From JAHJQZ01 sp963676075 (GTDB lineage Bacteria > Pseudomonadota > Alphaproteobacteria > Rhizobiales > Devosiaceae): a DNA stretch of 64,000 nt. The notes beneath the pieces are model-generated. The model did not search any database. It worked only from the letters and a program-made list of their open reading frames with translations, and was not told the origin of the DNA. The stretch spans positions 62,001 to 126,000 of the forward strand of contig CAXXNZ010000024.1 in NCBI GenBank assembly GCA_963676075.2, written 5' to 3'. A program made the position numbers and the translations under genes. Shown here piece after piece: positions 37,447-46,116 of the stretch. The stretch's first letter is position 1. Every line of letters starts with the position of its first letter.

Positions 37447-38151
37447 ATGACCGACGCAACCGCAACGCCTGCCGGCTCCGGCATCTCCCGCATCAAGCGC
37501 ACGCGCGCCGCCGCCAAGCCGACGCCGTCCCAGCTTCCCTATGCCGGCCTTTTGATCCTCGGCATCATCGTTTTCGGCTTCTTCCTGAGTTCGCCCAAGC
37601 TCGTGCTCATCTGGATCGTCTCGGTAGCCCTTGGGCTGGTGCTTCAGCGCTCCCGCTTCTGCTTCACCGCCGCCATGCGCGATCCGGTGCTGACCGGCGG
37701 CACAAGCCTGACCAAGGCCGTGGTCATCGGCCTTGCCGTCGCCACCGTCGGGTTCACTGCCATCTCGATGGGGCCATATCTCAAGTCGGGTGAACTGGCT
37801 GACGCCGCCAAGATGATCGCGCTGGAGCCCGTGGGTATCCACACCGCCATCGGTGCCTTCCTGTTCGGCATCGGTGCCGTCATCGCCGGCGGCTGCGCCT
37901 CCGGCACGCTGATGCGCGTCGGTGAGGGCTACGCCCAGCAGATGATCGCCCTGGTGTTCTTCGTCATCGGTTCCGGCCTTGGCGCTGCGACCTGGCCGAT
38001 CTGGCGCGATGCGCTGGGTGTGAACCTTCAGGCAAAGATCTACATGCCCGAACTTCTGGGCGGCATGGTGCCGGCCCTGATCGTGCAGTTCGCACTGCTG
38101 TTCGCAGTCTGGTTCGCGGCGGACTGGTGGAGCAAGCGCAAGGCGTCCTGA
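37447..38151 (+). CDS. YeeE/YedE-family sulfur transport protein, half 2
   Basis: A 234-residue membrane protein with about five helices. Two family cysteine motifs are visible: VLQRSRFCFTAAMRDP near residues 64-79 and IGAVIAGGCASGTLMRVGEG near 142-161. ATG 37447 has GGAGGA nine bases upstream; the frame is open further upstream but overlaps half 1. Together with half 1 it would form the pseudo-symmetric YeeE fold with a cysteine-lined path. Confidence 0.88.
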   Translation: MTDATATPAGSGISRIKRTRAAAKPTPSQLPYAGLLILGIIVFGFFLSSPKLVLIWIVSVALGLVLQRSRFCFTAAMRDPVLTGGTSLTKAVVIGLAVATVGFTAISMGPYLKSGELADAAKMIALEPVGIHTAIGAFLFGIGAVIAGGCASGTLMRVGEGYAQQMIALVFFVIGSGLGAATWPIWRDALGVNLQAKIYMPELLGGMVPALIVQFALLFAVWFAADWWSKRKAS

Positions 38152-38232
38152 GCTCCGCCCCCGAGGCCGCGGTGACAATGCCGCGGCCCGGCTCGTCCGT
38201 AACTCTCCAAATCCCAAGAAAAGATCCGAAAA

Positions 38233-39480
38233 ATGGAAAAGCAACACGTCGATTATGATGTCGCGATCATCGGCGGCGGCCCCGCCGGCCTAACGGCCGC
38301 TCTTTACGCCGGTCGCGCCCGTTTGAAGACCATCCTGTTCGAAAAGGCCCTGCTCGGCGGCCTTGCCACCTACACCAACGAAATCATCAACTATCCCGGC
38401 TTCCCCGAAGGCACGACCGGTCTCGAACTGATGCATTTGTTCGAAGCCCAGGCCCGCCGCTTCAACGCCGAGATCAAGAATACGCCGATCAAGTCGGTGT
38501 CCCTGATGGGCGACGACAAGACGGTCGAGACCTTCCGCACCATCTATCACGCCAAATCGGTCATTATCGCCACCGGCGGCAAGCCACGGCTTCTCAACGT
38601 GCCGGGCGAGGCCGAATTCTTGTACGACAAGGGCATCTCGTTCTGCGCCACCTGCGATGCGGCGCAGTGCATCGACAAGACGGTCGTGGTCATCGGCTCC
38701 GGTGACGCCGCCATCGAAGAAGCGATGTTCCTGACCAAGTTCGCCAAGAAGGTGATCATCTCCGTTCTGCACGATGAAGGCCACATGGACGCCAACGCGG
38801 TCGCCCAGGAAGAGGCGCTGGCCAATCCCAAGCTCGAATTCCACTGGAACACGGTGGTCGATCATTTCGAGGGCGGCGACATGCTCGAAAAGGTCGTTCT
38901 GCGCAACACCAAGAAGAACGAACTCGAAGAGATCACCGTCGACCGGTGCTTCTATTTCATCGGCTACATACCGGCGACAGACCTGTTTGCCGACCAAGTG
39001 ACGCTGACCGATCGCGGCTATATCCCGACCGATGCGCAGCTCAGAACCAATCTCGAAGGCGTGTTCGCTGCCGGCGACGTCCGTCAGACCTGCTTGCGGC
39101 AGGTGGCGACGGCGGTCGGCGACGGAGCCATCTGCGGCTACGAGGCGGAGCGCTATATCGCCGAGATCAACATCTACGAAAAGCAGCTGATGCAGAAGGA
39201 AAAGCCGGGCCTGATCTACCTCTACTCGGCCATTGATGACGCTTCGCGCGACCTCTTGCCGATGGTCCAGGAGATCGAGGCCCAGTACGGCGGCAAGGTC
39301 AAGCTCAGCCTTGTCGATACCTACAAGTCGGTTTGCCTGTCATCGCGTCTCGGCGCCAATCAGCCGCCGTCCTTTGTCTTCACCAAGGATGGCCGCGTGA
39401 CCGCACGCACCGGTCTGCTCGACAAATCGTCGATCGTTCAGACTCTCGACAAGCTGGTCGACGAGGTCGTGCCGGCCTGA
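38233..39480 (+). CDS. Thioredoxin-reductase-like flavoprotein fused to a degenerate thioredoxin domain
   Basis: A 415-residue protein. Residues 1-315 are a thioredoxin-reductase-type FAD/NAD(P) enzyme: FAD motif IIGGGPAGLTAALYAGRA, redox motif CATC (Cys138/Cys141) followed by a third Cys146, NAD(P) motif VVIGSGDAAIEEA, and the C-terminal FAD motif GVFAAGDVRQ. From about 320 a thioredoxin-like fold follows, but the CxxC site is replaced by DDAS (about 335-338) within LYSAIDDASRD; PPSFVFTKDG retains the region of the cis-proline. Last gene of the ttr-tusA-yeeE run. It may reduce a persulfide or TusA-bound sulfur. Confidence 0.9.
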   Translation: MEKQHVDYDVAIIGGGPAGLTAALYAGRARLKTILFEKALLGGLATYTNEIINYPGFPEGTTGLELMHLFEAQARRFNAEIKNTPIKSVSLMGDDKTVETFRTIYHAKSVIIATGGKPRLLNVPGEAEFLYDKGISFCATCDAAQCIDKTVVVIGSGDAAIEEAMFLTKFAKKVIISVLHDEGHMDANAVAQEEALANPKLEFHWNTVVDHFEGGDMLEKVVLRNTKKNELEEITVDRCFYFIGYIPATDLFADQVTLTDRGYIPTDAQLRTNLEGVFAAGDVRQTCLRQVATAVGDGAICGYEAERYIAEINIYEKQLMQKEKPGLIYLYSAIDDASRDLLPMVQEIEAQYGGKVKLSLVDTYKSVCLSSRLGANQPPSFVFTKDGRVTARTGLLDKSSIVQTLDKLVDEVVPA

Positions 39481-39501
39481 TCATCGCGACTGTCTAAACG
39501 A

Positions 39502-39530
39502 CAAACGGCGGTGTCATGCACCGCCGTTTG
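39502..39530. terminator. Bidirectional terminator hairpin
   Basis: A perfect 12-bp stem CAAACGGCGGTG / CACCGCCGTTTG with loop TCATG, 21 bases after the flavoprotein stop and before the convergent PLP-enzyme gene. The A/T-rich ends of the stem fit intrinsic termination in both directions, although no long T run follows. Confidence 0.7.
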
Positions 39531-39640
39531 CGTATGTGAGATAGGTCCCGCCGCTCTGGCGCCGCTGGCAGGCCGTATCTGAATGGAGCGATTGAACGGA
39601 TCGCGTCCTGTTCCTGCGAAAACAACCCCTAAAGGGCCTC

Positions 39641-40861
39641 TCAGTCCGCCAGCCAGGAGAGATAGGCGTCGGTCCCGCCGTTGCGCGCCAGATCCAGATC
39701 GTCCGGCTGAGCTCGGAGGTTCTTCGCATCAGCGAAGACACGCTTGAGGATCTCGGCGGCGATCTCGGCCTGGCCCGGCGTCAGATTGCACGGGTCCATC
39801 TGGAAATAGCCGAGTTCGACTTCATGGCCGCGTACGACCAGAGATGGTTCCTGGTCACCCAAGGCCCGCGCCAGCGTCGCGGCACTGGCGCCAAGCGTTC
39901 CGGCATCGATGTCGATCTGCAAGCGGTCGAGCGGGTTGTTGGTCGGGTCGGCAATGATATGGGCGTGCACTCCGTCGATCCCGGCAAGCGTGGCAAGCCA
40001 CAGATCGAGCGCAGCCTGCTCGCGCGCCCTAACGGCAGCGTGATCGCGCACTTTCCATTCCTTGAGGGTCTGGATGATGCCGGCAATGCTTTCCTTGCCG
40101 ACTTTCATGCCCCGGCCGATACCGGTGTTCTGCAAATAGGCGGCGCGTACCAGATCCTTGCGGCCGGCAATAATGCCACCGGTCGGACCGCCGAGGAACT
40201 TGTGTGCCGAATAGATGACAAGATCGGCGCCATCGGCGAGGAAGCCGGTGAGATCATATTCGGAGGCGGCATCGACGATCACCGGCACGCCCTTGGCGTG
40301 GCAAATTTCGGCGAAACGCTTGAGCGGCATCTGACCATAATCCACCACATGGTGCGAGACGACGTACAGGCCCGCTGCCGTTTCGTCGCCGAGCGCACCG
40401 GCCAGATGGAAATCCGCGCAGGACGTCGCCTGTCCGACCAGACGCAGCTTGCCGCCGGCCAGTTCCACGGCCGTTGAAACCGGCGCGCCGTAATCGACAA
40501 GATGCCCGACCTGCATCGCGATCTCGTTGCGCGGACCGGGGTTGGCCGGCAATTGCTGCGCCTTGTAGGGATCGAGGCCGGCAATGGCCGCGCCGATGCA
40601 AAGTGAGATGCCGGCGCTGGCCGAAGCCGTGAGGCACCCGGCCTCTGCCCCGGTCAAATCTGCGATGAGTCGGCTGGCCTCGGCCTGCATCTCGTGGATC
40701 TTGACGAAGCGTCCCATCGCTTCGACCGTTGCCTCGCGGATGCGTTCACCCACGATCGATCCCCCAAGAGAGGTCATGGTGCCCGAAGCATTGATGACCC
40801 GCGTATAGCCATGGTCGGTGTGCCAGGACCAGTAGGTATCGGGATCGGCGAAATCAGTCAT
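39641..40861 (-). CDS. SelA-like PLP-dependent enzyme (DgaE-type family)
   Basis: A 406-residue fold-type I PLP enzyme of the SelA-related family that includes D-glucosaminate-6-phosphate ammonia-lyase. Motifs: RVINASGTMTSLGGS at the N terminus, SAGISLCIGAAIAGLDP, VDAASEYDLTGFLADGADLV (the Asp that binds the pyridine nitrogen) and IYSAHKFLGGPTGG with the PLP lysine. Start ATG 40861 has AAGGTGAG upstream. It is divergent from an IclR regulator and linked to RidA and an amidohydrolase. It likely eliminates ammonia from an amino acid or amino sugar acid. Exact substrate unknown. Confidence 0.85.
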   Translation of the reverse strand: MTDFADPDTYWSWHTDHGYTRVINASGTMTSLGGSIVGERIREATVEAMGRFVKIHEMQAEASRLIADLTGAEAGCLTASASAGISLCIGAAIAGLDPYKAQQLPANPGPRNEIAMQVGHLVDYGAPVSTAVELAGGKLRLVGQATSCADFHLAGALGDETAAGLYVVSHHVVDYGQMPLKRFAEICHAKGVPVIVDAASEYDLTGFLADGADLVIYSAHKFLGGPTGGIIAGRKDLVRAAYLQNTGIGRGMKVGKESIAGIIQTLKEWKVRDHAAVRAREQAALDLWLATLAGIDGVHAHIIADPTNNPLDRLQIDIDAGTLGASAATLARALGDQEPSLVVRGHEVELGYFQMDPCNLTPGQAEIAAEILKRVFADAKNLRAQPDDLDLARNGGTDAYLSWLAD

Positions 40862-40882
40862 TTTTCTCACCTTGATTAGGTC

Positions 40883-40911
40883 GTGAGCTTTCCATAATTA
40901 AGGAAGCTCAC
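40883..40911. promoter_or_regulatory. Inverted repeat, candidate IclR operator
   Basis: A perfect 8-bp inverted repeat GTGAGCTT-N13-AAGCTCAC in the 73-base divergent region between the PLP-enzyme and iclR-type genes. The spacer contains TTCCATAA, the same half-site as in the 20-bp palindrome at 48667-48686 in front of the importer operon. Confidence 0.55.
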
Positions 40912-40934
40912 TGCTGCATTTGGATTATTTCACT

Positions 40935-41702
40935 ATGAATGACGTACCGCGCAAACGGACGAGCGGAATCGACAGGACACTGCAGGTGCTGGACACCCTG
41001 ACCGACCGGCAAGCGCCTTTGAGTGCCTACGATATTGCCAAATCCACAGGTGCGCCTTTGTCGACAGTCTATCGGCTTGTCGACGAGCTGATTGAACGCG
41101 ACATGCTGACCCGCGTCGAAGACGGCCTTGTCTGGTTGGGGCCGCGCCTGATGCGCTACGGGCTGACCTATCGCGCCAAGCTCGATGTGTTCGCTGCCGC
41201 CAAGCGGGAAATGCAGCGCCTGTCCAAAGCGACGGGCGAAGCGGTGCAGATCTGCGCGCGCGATGCGGAATCCATGGTTGTCATAGCGATGGCAGAGACC
41301 GATGGGCATTTGCGCGTCACCTCCGATGTCGGCTCGCGCGTGCCGCTTAACTGGACGGCATCGGGCCGACTGCTTCTCGGTCATCTCGACGACGAAATGC
41401 GTCTGGCCACCTTCGCCGAGCTTGCCCGCCCCTCGCCGACCGGTCTTGCCGAGACCGATCCGAAACGACTGGCCGACCAATCGCGTCAGGCATATCTCGA
41501 TCGCCTGTCCATCCAGGTCAGCAACGCGGAATATTCGGTGGCTTGCATTGCCGCGCCGATACGCGACGCCAGTGGCGCATGCCTGGCGACGATCTCGATC
41601 GTCCTGTCCGAGGGGCAGGCGCAGGAACGTCAGGACTCGCTTGCCGAGGCCGTGCAGAACGCTGCCATGTCCATAGAACGCGCGATCGGGCAATCGGCCT
41701 GA
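40935..41702 (+). CDS. IclR-family transcriptional regulator
   Basis: A 255-residue regulator. The winged helix includes IDRTLQVLDTLTDRQAPLSA and the recognition region STGAPLSTVYRLVDELIERD; the IclR effector domain covers about 75-245, with RVPLNWTASGRLLLGHLDDE in the ligand-pocket region. ATG 40935 is preferred over TTG 40920, though the ribosome site is weak. It is divergent from the SelA-like enzyme and convergent with ridA, and probably represses both that gene and the importer operon in the absence of substrate. Confidence 0.92.
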   Translation: MNDVPRKRTSGIDRTLQVLDTLTDRQAPLSAYDIAKSTGAPLSTVYRLVDELIERDMLTRVEDGLVWLGPRLMRYGLTYRAKLDVFAAAKREMQRLSKATGEAVQICARDAESMVVIAMAETDGHLRVTSDVGSRVPLNWTASGRLLLGHLDDEMRLATFAELARPSPTGLAETDPKRLADQSRQAYLDRLSIQVSNAEYSVACIAAPIRDASGACLATISIVLSEGQAQERQDSLAEAVQNAAMSIERAIGQSA

Positions 41703-41713
41703 GACCGAGCGGT

Positions 41714-42193
41714 CTAGTTCAGCTCGCATATCGTCTCGATTTCAACGGTGATCCGGTTCGGCAGGGAACTGACACCGAAGGCCGAGCGGGCATGCACGCC
41801 ATCAGGGCCGAAGACCTTGGACAGCAATTCCGAAGCCCCATCGATAACGAACGGATGGCGGTCGAATTCGGGCGTGGCGTTGACCAGACCGAGAAGTTTG
41901 ACGACGCCGGCAATGGCATCGAGACTGCCGAAACGGTCGCGCAGCGCCGATAGAATGACGAGCCCAACGCGTTCGGCGTGACCGCGCGCTTCCTCGGCGC
42001 TGACATCGCCGCCAACCTTACCGCTCGCCAGCGATCCATCCGGCATCAGCGGCCCCTGCCCCGAGATGTAGAGCATCTTGCCGCTTTGTCGGATGTTGCA
42101 GAATGCCCCGATCGGTGTTGGCACCTTGGGCAGCGTCAATCCGAGTTGGGCCAGACGCATTTCGGGCGTCTGCGCCGGATCGGGAAGTGTCAT
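41714..42193 (-). CDS. ridA: RidA/YjgF-family imine/enamine deaminase
   Basis: A 159-residue RidA-fold protein. It has NIRQSGKMLYISGQGPLMPD, HAERVGLVILSALRDRFG, and the region SAFGVSSLPNRITVEIETIC near the C terminus; the Arg corresponding to the substrate-binding Arg105 appears as HARSAFGVSSLP. RidA proteins hydrolyse reactive 2-aminoacrylate-like enamines/imines released by PLP lyases. It is the last gene of the Dpp-type operon (ATGA overlap with the ATPase gene) and lies near a SelA-like lyase, so it probably completes that reaction. Confidence 0.92.
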   Translation of the reverse strand: MTLPDPAQTPEMRLAQLGLTLPKVPTPIGAFCNIRQSGKMLYISGQGPLMPDGSLASGKVGGDVSAEEARGHAERVGLVILSALRDRFGSLDAIAGVVKLLGLVNATPEFDRHPFVIDGASELLSKVFGPDGVHARSAFGVSSLPNRITVEIETICELN

Positions 42194-43146
42194 GAGATTT
42201 CCTCAAGTCTGGAACAAAGGCTGACATGCCCCGGGGTGACGGTGACCGGTTCGGGCACAGCGCGCGCACAGATATCAGCGGCATAGGGGCAACGGGTTCG
42301 GAAAACGCATCCCGAAGGCGGCGCGAGCGGGCTCGGAATATCGCCGCTCAGAATATCGCGCTTGTGCACTGCCTTAGGGTCCGGCTGCGGAACGGCGGAA
42401 ATGAGCGCTCTCGAATAGGGATGCGACGGCGCCTGGTAGAGCGCACGGGCCGGACCGTATTCGACAACACGCCCCAGATACATCACGACGATCTGGTCGC
42501 AGAGATACTCGACCACCGATAGATCGTGCGCGATGAACAACAGCGTCAGGTTGCGCTGGGCGCGAAGATCGAGCAGCAGGTTGAGAATCTGTGCCTGCAC
42601 CGAAACATCGAGCGCCGAGACGCTTTCGTCGGCAACGATGAATTCCGGTTCGAGCGCCAGGGCCCGGGCCACACCGATTCTCTGGCGCTGGCCGCCGGAG
42701 AATTCATGCGGATACCGTCGCATATGATCGGCCTCGAGACCGACTTCTTCGAGCAGCGCGGCAATGCGGTCGCGCCTCTGGCTGGGCGACACCAGCTTGT
42801 GCGCCCTCAACCCCTCGCCGACGATCTCGGCCACCTTCATGCGCGGATTGAGCGAGGAAACCGGATCCTGGAAAATAATCTGCATGCGCCGGCGCATGTC
42901 GCGCAGGGCCTTTTGATCGAGCCCGACCAAGTCGACACCGTCGAACAGCGCCTGGCCGGACGTCGGCTCGATCAGGCGCAGGATCGAGCGGCCAAGCGTT
43001 GTCTTGCCCGATCCGCTTTCACCGACAAGACCGGTGATCGACCCACGAGCGATATCAAAGCTGACATCGGTCACGGCATGGACGGTTCCGCTTTCGGTCT
43101 CGAATGTCTTCGTCAGGTTGCGCAGTGAGATAAGGGGTTCAGACAT
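42190..43146 (-). CDS. Dipeptide/oligopeptide ABC importer ATP-binding protein (DppF-like)
   Basis: A 318-residue ATPase. Walker A GESGSGKTTLGRSI, signature FSGGQRQRIGVARAL, Walker B IVADESVSALD, and C-terminal oligopeptide motif PPSGCVFRTRCPYA with the conserved cysteines. ATG 43146 is preferred to an extended start 60 bases upstream that would overlap the previous gene deeply. It overlaps the DppD-like gene by 8 bases and ridA by 4. Confidence 0.93.
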   Translation of the reverse strand: MSEPLISLRNLTKTFETESGTVHAVTDVSFDIARGSITGLVGESGSGKTTLGRSILRLIEPTSGQALFDGVDLVGLDQKALRDMRRRMQIIFQDPVSSLNPRMKVAEIVGEGLRAHKLVSPSQRRDRIAALLEEVGLEADHMRRYPHEFSGGQRQRIGVARALALEPEFIVADESVSALDVSVQAQILNLLLDLRAQRNLTLLFIAHDLSVVEYLCDQIVVMYLGRVVEYGPARALYQAPSHPYSRALISAVPQPDPKAVHKRDILSGDIPSPLAPPSGCVFRTRCPYAADICARAVPEPVTVTPGHVSLCSRLEEIS

Positions 43147-44137
43147 TGGCAGAGACCCCCGCTCGCTTGATGCAGGCGACGTCGTGTCCGTCCGCGAATG
43201 GTGCAAGCTTCACCTCGACTGTGCATTCGGGGCCGGCCAGGCTGCATCGGGGCGCGAAGGCGCAGCCCGGCGGCATGGAATAAAGCGGGGGGACCGTGCC
43301 GGGAATGGCGCTGACGCGTTCGCCCTCCTTGCGGTCGTGCTTGGGTATCGAAGCAAGCAGTCCTTGTGTGTAGGGATGGGTCGGTTTGGCGAAAAGGTCC
43401 CCGACCGCCGCCGACTCGACAATGGAGCCGGCATACATCACGGCGACGTCGTCGGCCATTTCGGCCACCACACCCATGTCATGGGTGACGAACAGGATCG
43501 ACATGCCCAATTCCCGCTGCAAGCGCCGCATCAGGTCGAGGATCTGGGCCTGGATGGTGACATCAAGCGCGGTCGTCGGCTCGTCGGCAATGAGCAGGGC
43601 CGGATTGCAGATCATCGCCAGGGCGATCATGACGCGCTGACGCATGCCGCCCGACAATTCGTGCGGATAGGTGTCGAAACGCGACGCGGCCGCAGGAATC
43701 TCGACCATGTCCAGCATTTCGATGACGCGCTTTCGCCTCTCGGCAGCCGACAGGTCGGTGTGCAATAGCAGCATTTCCTCGATCTGATCCCCGATGGTGA
43801 ACAAGGGATTGAGCGAGGACATCGGCTCCTGAAAGATCATCGAGATCTCGGCGCCCCGGACGCGACGGAGTGCTGGTTGGTCGAGCCTGGCGAGGTTGAT
43901 GCGGGATTTGTCTCGTGTGCGGTAATCGATGTCTCCGGCAAGGATTTTGCCGGCACGCGGCAGCAGCCCCATAATGGCCAGCGAGGTCACCGACTTGCCG
44001 GATCCGGACTCGCCGACCAGCGCCAGCGTCTTGCCGGCGTTCAGTGTGAAGCTGACATCCCTGAGCGCCGTGATGGTATAGCTCTTGTCGACAAAGGCGA
44101 CCCGCAACCCTCTGACATCGAGAACGCTGTCGCTCAC
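43139..44137 (-). CDS. Dipeptide/oligopeptide ABC importer ATP-binding protein (DppD-like)
   Basis: A 332-residue ATPase. Walker A GESGSGKSVTSLAI, Q-loop FQEPMSSLNPLF, signature LSGGMRQRVMIALA, Walker B LIADEPTTALDVT and the C-terminal cysteine motif MPPGCAFAPRCS. The start is GTG 44137, overlapping the end of the amidohydrolase gene (ATGTGA), so the two were translationally coupled. It forms the motor with the DppF-like partner. Confidence 0.93.
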   Translation of the reverse strand: MSDSVLDVRGLRVAFVDKSYTITALRDVSFTLNAGKTLALVGESGSGKSVTSLAIMGLLPRAGKILAGDIDYRTRDKSRINLARLDQPALRRVRGAEISMIFQEPMSSLNPLFTIGDQIEEMLLLHTDLSAAERRKRVIEMLDMVEIPAAASRFDTYPHELSGGMRQRVMIALAMICNPALLIADEPTTALDVTIQAQILDLMRRLQRELGMSILFVTHDMGVVAEMADDVAVMYAGSIVESAAVGDLFAKPTHPYTQGLLASIPKHDRKEGERVSAIPGTVPPLYSMPPGCAFAPRCSLAGPECTVEVKLAPFADGHDVACIKRAGVSANV

Positions 44138-45251
44138 ATCAGCCTCCGTTCAGCTTTTTCCGCCGAGTTGCCGAGCACCGTCAGGCGCGGCTCGAAGATC
44201 TTGCTGAGCACGGCCTTGTTGCCGAGGCTGTCGGCAACTTCGAGATCGGCATCGACGAGGTCGAAAACCGTGAAATCCGCTTTTGTGCCCGGCACCAACC
44301 CGTCGCGACCGCCGAGACCGATGATCGAACGCGGATGCGCCGTGACCGCCGTGATGCAGGAGTCGAGCGGCAGTCCGACCGCCAGCAGCTTGGACAGGGT
44401 CGTGGCCATGTCGAACACGGGGCCATGGATGTCGTGCAGATGCAAATCGGTCGAGATCGAAAAGGGCTCGAGCCCGTCCCCGATTGCCCGTCTGGCCGTG
44501 GCGAAATCGAAGGAGGCGCCGCCCATGGCCGATATCCATGCGAATGCCCTCGGCGGCCAAACGCTTGGCCTGTTCGAACAGCGCCACGGTATCGGAAATC
44601 GAGCCGGCCTTTTTGCCGTTGAAACAGTGCGTGACGATGTCGCCGGGCGTCAGGACATCGAACACCTCGTCGAGCGTGGGTGGCGGTTTCGCCGACATGC
44701 ACCATCAGGGGCAGATTGGCGATCTCCGCGACGCGCTTGGCGATCTTGAGTGGGGTCACCCCCAGGCACCGACAATGACACCGCTGGCCCGCGCCTTGAC
44801 GCCGCATATGACGTCGCGATTGGCCTCGATCACGGCAAGGGTGCGATCGACATCGATCGAGCGCATGTCGATCAGTTCCGAGACGCGATTGCAGGCGACA
44901 AGGCCGATCGAGCCGATATTGATGAAGGCGCGGATGGTTTCGGCGTTGCGGGTCGATCACGTATTCGCGGAGGCCATGAAAATTGGCCTCGCCCGCCGAG
45001 CCGGCATCGGCCATCGCCGTAACCCCTGTCGCGCGGCCGGCCTCGGACGCCCGGATCGAGATATCGGTGCCGCCGTGCCAGACATGCACATGAAGGTCCG
45101 CCCAACCGGGCGACAGATAGGCGCCGTGACAATCGACGGTCTCGGCATCGGGGAGGGCCGACGCCGAGACCCGACCGCCATCATCGACGTGGATTTCGTC
45201 GGTGGCAGTGTCGAAGCCGATTGCGCGAAAATTGATCAGACGTAGCGACAT
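44134..45251 (-). pseudogene. Amidohydrolase/deacetylase-family metallohydrolase with four frameshifts
   Basis: Reading in shifted frames gives one full amidohydrolase of about 372 residues: MSLRLINFRAIGFDTATDEI, the metal motif GWADLHVHVW, VTAMADAGSAGEANF, NIGSIGLVACNR, the IANLPLMVHVGE metal strand, DIVTHCFNGKKAGS, DIGHG-GASFDFATAR and STDLHLHDIHGP, ending in the usual PHPRS/GTKADFTVFD region. The frame breaks at about 44944-44950, 44759-44763 (a run of five C), 44687-44690 and 44518-44524, each by one base. Net length is 3n+2. Family members hydrolyse N-acyl or cyclic amides. Gene position between permease and ATPase is intact. Real decay or sequence error cannot be told apart here. Confidence 0.85.
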
Positions 45252-45252
45252 T

Positions 45253-46116
45253 CTAGAGCTCCCTGGCCAACCGCGGATCGAGTGCGTCCCGTAGACCATC
45301 GCCGATCAACTGCAGACACAGAACGGAAAAGGAAATGGCCAGACCCGGAAAGACGATGAGGAATGCGGCCTGGTCGATGTACTGGCGCCCTTCATTGATC
45401 ATCATGCCCCAGGACGGAGTCGACGGATCGACGCCCACGCCGAGGAAGGACAGCCCGGCTTCCGCCAGCATGGCATAGGCGAAAATGAAGGTCGCCTGCA
45501 CGATGATCGGGCTCAGAGTATTCCTGAGGATGTGCTGGGTCAGGACGAATCCGGTGGACGAGCCGAGCGCACGGGCCGCTTCGACATAGGGCAGTTCGCG
45601 GATCACCAGAGTCGAGGCACGGACGACGCGGGCGATGCGCGGTGCGTAAACGATCGACAGGGCAAGAATGACGTTGAACACCGACCCGCCCATGATCGCC
45701 ACCAAGGCGATGGCCAAAAGGATATCGGGAAAGGCCATCATGGCATCGATGACCCGCGACAGCGGCGCATCCAGGCGCTTGTAGAAACCGGCCAGGATGC
45801 CGATGAAGATGCCGATCACGGAGGAGATAAAGGCGACGGTCAATCCGATCATCAGCGAAACCTGGCCGGCGTAGAGCAGGCGGGACAACTCGTCTCGCCC
45901 GAAGGCATCCGCCCCAAGCGGAAACAGCCATCCCGGTGGGGTCAATCGGGCGCGCACGCTCATCCTGGCCGGGTCGGCCGGCGCCAGAACCGGCGCCAGA
46001 AAGCAGGCCAGAGCGATCAGCACGAACAGGATCAGGGAGAACAGCACGGTGCGCCGCGACAAGAGCGTCACCAGGAATCCCCGTTCGGGGGCGGCAGAAG
46101 ACGAAGCGGCGCTCAT
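45253..46116 (-). CDS. Dipeptide/oligopeptide ABC importer permease (DppC-like)
   Basis: A 287-residue permease. TM1 near residues 26-46, the hallmark loop FPLGADAFGRDELSRLLYAG, the EAA-type loop YVEAARALGSSTGFVLTQHI and about six helices in total. It shares one base with the DppB-like gene upstream (46116). Its stop lies one base before the amidohydrolase start. It forms the channel with the DppB-like protein. Confidence 0.93.
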   Translation of the reverse strand: MSAASSSAAPERGFLVTLLSRRTVLFSLILFVLIALACFLAPVLAPADPARMSVRARLTPPGWLFPLGADAFGRDELSRLLYAGQVSLMIGLTVAFISSVIGIFIGILAGFYKRLDAPLSRVIDAMMAFPDILLAIALVAIMGGSVFNVILALSIVYAPRIARVVRASTLVIRELPYVEAARALGSSTGFVLTQHILRNTLSPIIVQATFIFAYAMLAEAGLSFLGVGVDPSTPSWGMMINEGRQYIDQAAFLIVFPGLAISFSVLCLQLIGDGLRDALDPRLAREL

